A stretch of DNA of 12,273 bases from Anaerolineae bacterium (lineage in GTDB: Bacteria > Chloroflexota > Anaerolineae > 4572-78 > NAK82). Every line of letters starts with the position of its first letter. Position 1 is the stretch's first letter. The notes beneath the pieces are model-generated. The model was given only the letters and a program-made list of their open reading frames with translations. It was not told the DNA's origin and searched no databases. Where the stretch lies: contig JAUVPY010000027.1 in the NCBI GenBank assembly GCA_030598425.1, positions 1 to 12,273 on the forward strand, in the 5' to 3' direction. This document shows positions 7,758 to 12,273 of this stretch, in pieces. A program made the translations under genes and the position numbers.

Positions 7758-7786
7758 ATTATAGCACTTGCTGGAATCAGTGTCAA
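7758..7786 (-). promoter_or_regulatory. Consensus sigma-70-type promoter of the transporter operon
   Basis: Minus strand: TTGACA (7786-7781), exactly 17 bp, then TATAAT (7763-7758), with TG one base before the -10 box (extended -10). Both hexamers match the consensus completely. The -35 box begins 26 bp beyond the AOR2 stop codon. Predicted transcription start is near G7751. Confidence 0.8.
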
Positions 7787-7811
7787 TCACCTTCTCCCAG
7801 TTGGGTGCGTC

Positions 7812-9662
7812 CTAGATTTCTGGCAGACCCAATTGTTCCAATCGCCCCTGGCCAGGGACACCGTTCTGATCCCAATCGCGCAACCGGTAGTAGACGGGCA
7901 GCATAACTTCTAGATCGGGAAGTACCCCCGCTGCGTCTCCGCTGGGGCGCGGCTCGGTCAGCAGGCGTTTGGGCAACGTGTCGTCGGCCGCAGTGACCCC
8001 CAACCGCAGGTTGATAAGCCGCTTGAGCTGGAACAGCCGCTCGCCCGTCGTCAGCACGTCCTCGGCCGTCCAGTCCCAGCCCAACCCGCTGTTCACAATC
8101 TGGGCAATCCGCTCGGGCCCAACCAGACCTTTGGCGATGAACTTGCACAACCCTAGCGGATTATAGACGCTCATAAAGTTCTGATAATCGTAAGCCAGCC
8201 TGGCCTGCTCGGCGTTGGACTCGTGAAGCGGAAGCGTCTCGGAATAGCCCAGATCGGGGTGGTGGACACCGTAGCCGTTCCAATACGACAACGACTCCAG
8301 ATGGCAGCCTCCCCTGCTGGCGGTGGCGTAGTTGACGGCCATGGACAAGAAAGCACGCGGGTCGTGATAGGCGATCTCCAATCCCTTAACGTGGATTGCG
8401 AAGTCTTCGGCCCCATTCCCGATGCGGCGCGCCGCCTCACGCACCCCCTCGGCCAAAACATCACCGATGTCGCGGCGATACGCGATCTTCTCGATCATAG
8501 CCAGTATCGCGTCGGGATCACTAAAGCGGAGCTCGACGCCACCGGTATCCTCAGGCCCGATGAGTTCCCGCTCGTAGGCCTCCATCGCGAAGGCAATCGC
8601 CGACGAGGTGGAAATAGTATCCAGCCCAAAGCGGTTGCAGAGAGAGTTGGCCAGTATCACACTCGCTGCGTTGGCGTTGCGCGTCAATCCAGCGAAGCCA
8701 GCGACGGTTTCGTACTCCACCCCTTCGCCCCGCGGTACCTGGTATTTGCCTTCGGTGACCTCCACCTCTTTGCCGCAGCCTATAGGACAGGCAAAGCAGA
8801 AGCTATGCTTCACCAGGTATTTGTCATAGATGGTCTGCCCGGAAACCTGGTTGACTTCGGCCCAACTGCCCAATGTCCAGTTGCGCATTGGCATATCGCC
8901 GAACTTCTCGGTGCCGATCACCCCACCTGACGTACCGAAGTTCGACATGCCGACCGAATTTTCCTTGATGAAGGCGTTCTGGACCTTCACCTCGTCCCGG
9001 AAGGCCTTCATGTCTGGGTATTGGGGTCGCTGTTTGCCGCGCACCACGATGGCCTTGAGGTTCTTGCTGCCCAGCAAGGCCCGCATTCCGCCTCGGGCTG
9101 CGGCTCGCACATGATCAGTGGGGCCACTCATCACCCCGGCGATCTTCACCAGGTTTTCGCCCGCCGGCCCGATGCCGGCCACCTGCGCGCGGCGATCGGT
9201 TTCGGTCAGCAGGGTGTCGGCCGTCTCGAAGTACTCCTTGCCCCACAGATGCGAAGCATCACGTAGTTCAATCTTGTTCTCCAGGCCGTTGATCCATAGA
9301 TAAACCGGTTTTTCGGCCTGCCCGGTGACGACCAGCCCATCGTAACCAGCGAAGCGCAGTTCAGCACCCCAGTAGTTACCCAGGTTGGCTTCATTCCAGA
9401 TGCCAGTCAGAGGTGAGCGTCCACACCACGAACTGCGGCAACCGGTGGGCGCAAAGGTGCCCGTCAGCACCCCGTTGAAGACCATCAGCGGGCTGGTCGG
9501 GTCCAGCGGGTCCAGCTCGGGCCTCATCTCATCGTAGAAAAGCTTGGCGGCGAAACCCGACCCCAGCAGCCACTTTTGAACCTGATCTTCGCTAATTGTC
9601 TCCTCAGCCCAGGTGCCTTTTGTCAAATCTACCCGTAAGAGCTTTCCAGCATAGACAGGCAA
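7812..9662 (-). CDS. AOR-family tungsten-dependent aldehyde:ferredoxin oxidoreductase (AOR2)
   Basis: Cytoplasmic protein of 616 residues, full length for the family, and a distant paralogue of AOR1. It shows the Y-A-G-K-L-L-R-V-D-L-T opening (4-14), G-R-S-P-L-T-G-I-W (81-89), L-R-F-A-G-Y-D-G (102-109), cluster ligands Cys289, Cys292 and Cys296 in C-F-A-C-P-I-G-C, the acidic G-V-E-Y-E-T motif (314-319), R-G-G-C-H-L-E (450-456) and N-P-L-G-L-C with Cys506. The usual pterin and cluster residues, including the acidic motif that AOR1 lacks, are therefore present. The start is TTG at 9662, backed by GGAGG at 9674-9678; no in-frame ATG gives the conserved N-terminus. It is the last gene of the operon with the cyclase-family hydrolase and the GNAT-like gene. 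The substrate is presumably an aldehyde, unidentified. Confidence 0.93.
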   Translation of the reverse strand: MPVYAGKLLRVDLTKGTWAEETISEDQVQKWLLGSGFAAKLFYDEMRPELDPLDPTSPLMVFNGVLTGTFAPTGCRSSWCGRSPLTGIWNEANLGNYWGAELRFAGYDGLVVTGQAEKPVYLWINGLENKIELRDASHLWGKEYFETADTLLTETDRRAQVAGIGPAGENLVKIAGVMSGPTDHVRAAARGGMRALLGSKNLKAIVVRGKQRPQYPDMKAFRDEVKVQNAFIKENSVGMSNFGTSGGVIGTEKFGDMPMRNWTLGSWAEVNQVSGQTIYDKYLVKHSFCFACPIGCGKEVEVTEGKYQVPRGEGVEYETVAGFAGLTRNANAASVILANSLCNRFGLDTISTSSAIAFAMEAYERELIGPEDTGGVELRFSDPDAILAMIEKIAYRRDIGDVLAEGVREAARRIGNGAEDFAIHVKGLEIAYHDPRAFLSMAVNYATASRGGCHLESLSYWNGYGVHHPDLGYSETLPLHESNAEQARLAYDYQNFMSVYNPLGLCKFIAKGLVGPERIAQIVNSGLGWDWTAEDVLTTGERLFQLKRLINLRLGVTAADDTLPKRLLTEPRPSGDAAGVLPDLEVMLPVYYRLRDWDQNGVPGQGRLEQLGLPEI

Positions 9663-9697
9663 TTTGCTTTATACCTCCGGATTGTTTAAGGTTTTGT

Positions 9698-9748
9698 AAG
9701 AGAGTCCGGCTGTCGGGGGCGTCTCTTAAGATGCAGCGGTCTGCATCT
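9698..9748 (-). repeat. Two consecutive hairpins between the GNAT-like gene and AOR2
   Basis: A perfect 8-bp stem with a 4-nt loop, AGATGCAG-ACCG-CTGCATCT on the minus strand (9748-9729), begins 11 nt past the stop codon at 9760-9762. It is followed by AAGAGA (9727-9722) pairing with TCTCTT (9703-9698) around an 18-nt GC-rich loop. Neither has a U-tract, so mRNA processing or stabilisation ahead of AOR2 is more likely than termination. Confidence 0.45.
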
Positions 9749-9759
9749 GCAAAGTCAGG

Positions 9760-10485
9760 TTAGACCAATACCTCGTCAGGCACGCGCAATACCTCGTTGG
9801 CTTTGACCACTTCGTCGGGTACGTCAAAGGCCAGGTCTGCACCCACGATCTGGCGCGCGTAGTCCTTTACCACCGCGTCCCAGTACTTCTTAGTGATGTA
9901 GTAGACACGAGCGCCACCGAGTTCATGCTGGTATTCGGGCCAGGGGTAGCTGGGTTGCGCCATACCAATTCCCCAGCGCCACCAGCCGTTGTAGCTCTCA
10001 TAAGTAGCCCACCACTCTTGGTTGCCCAGAATCTCGAAGCCGTAGTAGGCCTTGGCGTAGTACATGACAGCGCCAATGCGCCCCCCGCGCATGAGGGCCA
10101 TTGTGTGCAGACTGATGTTAATGTCTTCGTTCTTCAGGCGGCCATTGGCGAACCCGGCCCATACACCGTCAATCAAGCCCACCAGGGTATAAGGGTCTTT
10201 GAGCCGTTTACGGTACCAACCCAGTATTTCGGCATAAACGCGGGCACCAACAATGTCGTAGAAATCGTGCTCGACTTTCATCACCTGCCCGACGTAGTCC
10301 AACATCATCGGCGCCTCTTCCATCTTGGCCTCGCGGATGTACAGGGTGCGCCCGTCTTTGAGCGTAATCATCGCGCCTGGCCACGGCTTCAGGTCCATTG
10401 CTGGTGCCTGGAGCAACGGCTCGATCTCGCGCACGTCGAGGGTGATCTGTTCTCGTGATACCTTTTCAGGGGGTTCAAGTCGCAT
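9760..10485 (-). CDS. GNAT-like protein of unknown function
   Basis: A 241-residue cytoplasmic protein that I do not recognise with certainty. After a 40-residue lead, L-K-D-G-R-T-L-Y-I-R-E-A (42-53) opens what looks like a GNAT fold: a first strand, two helices, then T-L-V-G-L-I-D-G-V-W-A-G-F-A-N-G (99-114), a further strand region S-L-H-T-M-A-L, and a final G-G-A-R-V-Y-Y-I strand. The glycine-rich acetyl-CoA loop (Q/R-x-x-G-x-G/A) is not clear. The C-terminal half is unusually rich in Trp and Tyr (E-W-W-A-T-Y-E-S-Y-N-G-W-W-R-W), suggesting an aromatic ligand pocket. The start has an excellent AAGGAGG (10494-10500), 8 nt upstream. It lies 64 bp after the cyclase gene and 97 bp before AOR2. 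A binding or unusual acyltransferase role is possible. Confidence 0.75.
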   Translation of the reverse strand: MRLEPPEKVSREQITLDVREIEPLLQAPAMDLKPWPGAMITLKDGRTLYIREAKMEEAPMMLDYVGQVMKVEHDFYDIVGARVYAEILGWYRKRLKDPYTLVGLIDGVWAGFANGRLKNEDINISLHTMALMRGGRIGAVMYYAKAYYGFEILGNQEWWATYESYNGWWRWGIGMAQPSYPWPEYQHELGGARVYYITKKYWDAVVKDYARQIVGADLAFDVPDEVVKANEVLRVPDEVLV

Positions 10486-10549
10486 GGCGAAATCCTCCTT
10501 GATGAAATGAAATTTTCTTATATCGACCTATCACAACTCTGGTTGAGCG

Positions 10550-11431
10550 TTAACCCAGGTTGGCACTGCTCAACTCGTTGATGCGTTCGACGTGGGTCGG
10601 GTCGTAAGCGTCACCGAATTTGGTGGTGGGCATGCCCTCCTTCTTCTTCATAAGCTCTTCATGCTCGTCATCGTCAACGAAGGCCACGCAACGACCGATG
10701 CTCGACTCGCCGTCCACAAATCGCCAAGGGAAGAATCCAATTTGCACCCGGCGGTTGGTCAGTAAGTCTATTTCTCCACCGATGCACTCAGCGTGGATGA
10801 TGCCATGTGGGAACATCTCCAAGTGCATCAACTGATACTTGGTATCGTCGAAGAATTCTTCCAGGGACTTACCGAATTTCTTCTGGAAGACGTTATCGGC
10901 CTGGCGAGCCTGGCGCGGCATCCAGTTGCGGATGATGGTGTTCATCGGGTGGTCGGCGCTGCCGCAGTCGACGCCGATCCAACGCAGATTCTTGGCCTTG
11001 GCCCACTCGGCGAATTCGCGATCGGGGCCGGGGTGCATCACCATATAACGCACCTCGTCGGCATTGGGCTGATCCCAGCCGAAGTGGTGATAGCCGGTAT
11101 GGATGATGAGAATGTCGCCGTCTCGTACCTCCACCCGCTCTTCGATCATCTTGCTGGTGTAGACATTGTAGTCACCGCAGACATCACTCAAGTCTACCAC
11201 CGCCCCCTCGTTAACCAGAAAGTCCATTTCCAGGCTGGCTATATCCTTACCGGGGGTGTGAAAGTGAATCTCACCGTCCAGGTGAGTGCCCAGGTGATTC
11301 GAGTGCGTTAGCAATTGGCCGTTGGCTCCGTTGGGAGCCAGGCGCTTGAAGTATTTCACTTGCAAGGCTTCGTAGGTGGGCCACGGCGGGGTGCCAATGC
11401 CCAATGGGATGGTTAGATCGATCAGTTTCAT
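10550..11431 (-). CDS. Cyclase-family metal-dependent hydrolase (kynurenine formamidase/isatin hydrolase-like)
   Basis: A 293-residue cytoplasmic enzyme of the cyclase family, whose characterised members hydrolyse amide or lactam bonds (N-formylkynurenine, isatin) with zinc or manganese. The metal motif H-L-G-T-H-L-D-G-E-I-H-F (46-57) supplies His46, His50 and Asp52, with His56. The usual Pro after the Asp (H-x-G-T-H-x-D-x-P-x-H-F) is Glu54 here. I-I-H-T-G-Y (109-114), G-V-D-C-G-S-A-D-H-P (153-162) and H-A-E (213-215) are the other conserved stretches. It is longer than KynB-type enzymes (about 210 residues) because of a C-terminal extension and an insert around 165-195. AAAGGAG (11440-11446) lies 8 nt before the ATG. 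The ATG overlaps the stop of a small DUF2283-like ORF. It heads operon 2; the substrate is unknown. Confidence 0.9.
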   Translation of the reverse strand: MKLIDLTIPLGIGTPPWPTYEALQVKYFKRLAPNGANGQLLTHSNHLGTHLDGEIHFHTPGKDIASLEMDFLVNEGAVVDLSDVCGDYNVYTSKMIEERVEVRDGDILIIHTGYHHFGWDQPNADEVRYMVMHPGPDREFAEWAKAKNLRWIGVDCGSADHPMNTIIRNWMPRQARQADNVFQKKFGKSLEEFFDDTKYQLMHLEMFPHGIIHAECIGGEIDLLTNRRVQIGFFPWRFVDGESSIGRCVAFVDDDEHEELMKKKEGMPTTKFGDAYDPTHVERINELSSANLG

Positions 11432-11508
11432 AGTTTAGTCTCCTTTATGTCCCCTTCGCGGAGCTGGACGTATAGTGCATCAGCTTGGGGGTCGTATTCA
11501 ATAATCAT
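11428..11508 (-). pseudogene. DUF2283-like fragment, 26 codons, coupled to the cyclase gene
   Basis: A short frame from ATG at 11508 to TGA at 11428 encodes M-I-I-E-Y-D-P-Q-A-D-A-L-Y-V-Q-L-R-E-G, then D-I-K-E-T-K-L. This matches the N-terminal half of DUF2283 proteins (typically E-Y-D-x-E-A-D-A-L-Y-I-x-L), which are usually 50-70 residues long. The second half is absent. Its TGA overlaps the cyclase ATG as ATGA, and the cyclase Shine-Dalgarno lies inside it. AGGA lies just before its own ATG. It is either a decayed gene now serving as a leader ORF or a small coupled peptide. Confidence 0.5.
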
Positions 11509-11769
11509 CGTTTCCTAAGCTCGAATCCTTCTCTGCATCACGCAGCATCTCAGCCATATAGCGTGATTTTTCGAGCATATTCAGCATGCCAAGAGTGAGG
11601 AGTTGTTGCGGCCATATGGGTAACAGGCAGATGAAACGCTCACCAAGCAGTTCGCAAATCGCGAAATGGCGAGTGATGCGCAAGATCAAAACTGTTTAAG
11701 TCGTTGAGGAACGGGTAGCACAGAGAAGGGGCGCTCGGCGTGTGGCAACCCTGGCACCTTCGCGAACTC
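11432..11769 (-). promoter_or_regulatory. Long 5' leader of the cyclase operon
   Basis: About 340 nt lie between the predicted start site and the cyclase ATG. Contents: the motif CGAGCGCCCC (11737-11728) then CTACCC (11718-11713), shared with the transporter leader; a hairpin TTCGC-GATTT-GCGAA (11665-11651); and the two small frames noted separately. No convincing terminator was found in it. Confidence 0.35.
11498..11689 (-). CDS. Doubtful small ORF upstream of the DUF2283-like fragment
   Basis: An open frame of 63 codons from TTG, or 29 codons from the ATG at 11587. Its last codons overlap the DUF2283-like start (G-N-D-D-Y then TGA), an arrangement common for pairs of small genes. The C-terminal part L-E-K-S-R-Y-M-A-E-M-L-R-D-A-E-K looks helical. 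No Shine-Dalgarno is visible for the TTG start and the N-terminal half does not resemble a known family. It may be the remains of a partner of the DUF2283-like gene, or chance. Confidence 0.2.
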   Translation of the reverse strand: MILRITRHFAICELLGERFICLLPIWPQQLLTLGMLNMLEKSRYMAEMLRDAEKDSSLGNDDY

Positions 11770-11775
11770 ACGACG

Positions 11776-11803
11776 ATTATACATAGGTCCAGGGGAATGT
11801 CAA
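11776..11803 (-). promoter_or_regulatory. Consensus sigma-70-type promoter of the cyclase operon
   Basis: Minus strand: TTGACA (11803-11798), a 16-bp spacer, TATAAT (11781-11776). Both hexamers match the consensus fully. It drives leftward transcription of the cyclase, GNAT-like and AOR2 genes and diverges from the murE-side promoter 60 bp away. Confidence 0.75.
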
Positions 11804-11865
11804 AGATTGTTGGGGAATTCAACCGACTCTCGGGTCTGAGACGCGTCACGAGATGGATAGAAGCT

Positions 11866-11894
11866 TTCCCATGCCATCTGCCCTGTGCTATACT
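11866..11894 (+). promoter_or_regulatory. Probable promoter of the murE-like gene
   Basis: Plus strand: TTCCCA (11866-11871, 4 of 6 to consensus), 17 bp, TATACT (11889-11894, 5 of 6) preceded by TG at 11886-11887 (extended -10). The predicted start near 11901 gives a leader of about 45 nt. Confidence 0.55.
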
Positions 11895-11945
11895 GGTGCC
11901 CGGAAATCACGACCCTTGATTCTTAAAGCGATGCGGTAACTCCCC

Positions 11946-12273
11946 ATGAGGCTTACTGATCTTCTCAAGGCTTTACCTAAATGGCGCGTGATCGGCAACC
12001 CCGACGTGGATGTCACCGGGCTTGCCTTTGATTCGCGCCAGGTGCGCCCTGGTACGCTCTTCGTCGCTTATCGCGGCGTAAACGTGGACGGGCACGGATT
12101 CGTCGGCGCGGCGCTGAAGAACGGCGCGGTAGCGGTCGTTGGCGAACGGGACGTGTCGGAAGTACGCGACCTGCTGCTGCCCACCGAGCTGACAGTTCCC
12201 TACGTCACTGTGCCCGACGGACGCGAGTCGCTGGCCTGGCTGAGCGCGGCCTGGCACGGCTTCCCTGCCCGCC
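11946..12273 (+). CDS. murE: MurE-type UDP-N-acetylmuramyl-tripeptide synthetase, N-terminal part (cut by window edge)
   Basis: The cytoplasmic peptidoglycan ligase that adds the third residue (usually meso-diaminopimelate) to UDP-MurNAc-L-Ala-D-Glu. Only 109 codons are inside the window. They cover the N-terminal UDP-binding domain: L-T-D-L-L (3-7), V-T-G-L-A-F-D-S-R-Q-V-R-P-G-T-L-F-V-A (23-41), G-H-G-F-V-G-A-A-L-K-N-G-A-V-A-V-V (49-65) and V-P-D-G-R-E-S-L-A-W-L-S-A-A-W (90-104). The D-S-R-x-V-x-P-G-x-L-F motif is also found in MurF, but the spacing and the G-H-x-F-V segment favour MurE. The ATPase and ligase domains, and hence the added amino acid, are not visible. The Shine-Dalgarno is weak. 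It is divergent from operon 2 and is probably the boundary of a cell-wall/division cluster. Confidence 0.85.
   Translation, partial: MRLTDLLKALPKWRVIGNPDVDVTGLAFDSRQVRPGTLFVAYRGVNVDGHGFVGAALKNGAVAVVGERDVSEVRDLLLPTELTVPYVTVPDGRESLAWLSAAWHGFPAR

Noticed and set aside
8223..8930. 235-codon open frame on the plus strand
   Set aside because: It lies wholly inside AOR2 on the opposite strand; AOR2 has all family motifs and this frame has no recognisable domain or ribosome-binding site.
9925..10458. 177-codon open frame on the plus strand
   Set aside because: Antisense shadow of the GNAT-like gene, which has a strong Shine-Dalgarno and operon context.
10793..11311. 172-codon open frame on the plus strand
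   Set aside because: Antisense to the cyclase gene, whose metal-binding motif is clear on the minus strand.
11640..11849. 69-codon minus-strand frame across the cyclase promoter
   Set aside because: It spans the predicted -35 and -10 boxes and start site, so it could not be made from that transcript; no domain recognised.
11973..12257. 94-codon minus-strand frame at the right edge
   Set aside because: Antisense shadow of the murE-like gene, which matches its family throughout.

Overview
The window looks like an accessory catabolic region of an anaerobic bacterium that makes a tungsten- or molybdenum-pterin cofactor and uses coenzyme B12. The alanine/glutamine-rich lipoprotein signal (A-A-Q-C followed by an A-P-A-T-Q-E-P linker) and the overall gene style suggest Chloroflexota (Anaerolineae-like), but that is only a tentative inference. 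No rRNA, tRNA, CRISPR array, insertion sequence or integrase was seen.

All genes but one lie on the minus strand, so they read from right to left. Operon 1 (about 7786 down to 1) opens with a consensus sigma-70-type promoter and a ~200-nt leader. It then encodes a BMP-family substrate-binding lipoprotein, a 285-bp spacer rich in hairpins, a two-domain ABC ATPase, two ABC permeases, an AOR-family tungsten oxidoreductase (AOR1), and the N-terminal part of a methylmalonyl-CoA mutase large subunit that runs off the left edge. The junctions are tight (an overlap of about 8 bp, a 3-bp gap, an ATGA overlap), with 50 bp carrying two hairpins before AOR1.

Operon 2 (about 11803 down to 7812) has its own consensus promoter and a ~340-nt leader containing a 26-codon DUF2283-like fragment. 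It then encodes a cyclase-family metal-dependent hydrolase, a GNAT-like protein of unknown role, and a second AOR-family oxidoreductase (AOR2, TTG start). At the right edge, divergent from operon 2 and on the plus strand, lies the start of a MurE-type peptidoglycan ligase with its own promoter, so the catabolic block abuts a housekeeping cell-wall gene.

Taken together the genes suggest import of a small, perhaps nucleoside- or heterocycle-like compound, hydrolytic processing, oxidation of aldehyde intermediates by AOR enzymes, and entry of a branched C4 acyl-CoA into central metabolism through the B12 mutase. The most interesting non-coding signals are a three-way-junction RNA between the binding-protein and ATPase genes, two consensus promoters with long leaders that share a bipartite motif, and the small-ORF remnant translationally coupled to the cyclase gene. 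AOR1 also lacks the acidic E-Y-E motif that AOR2 keeps.
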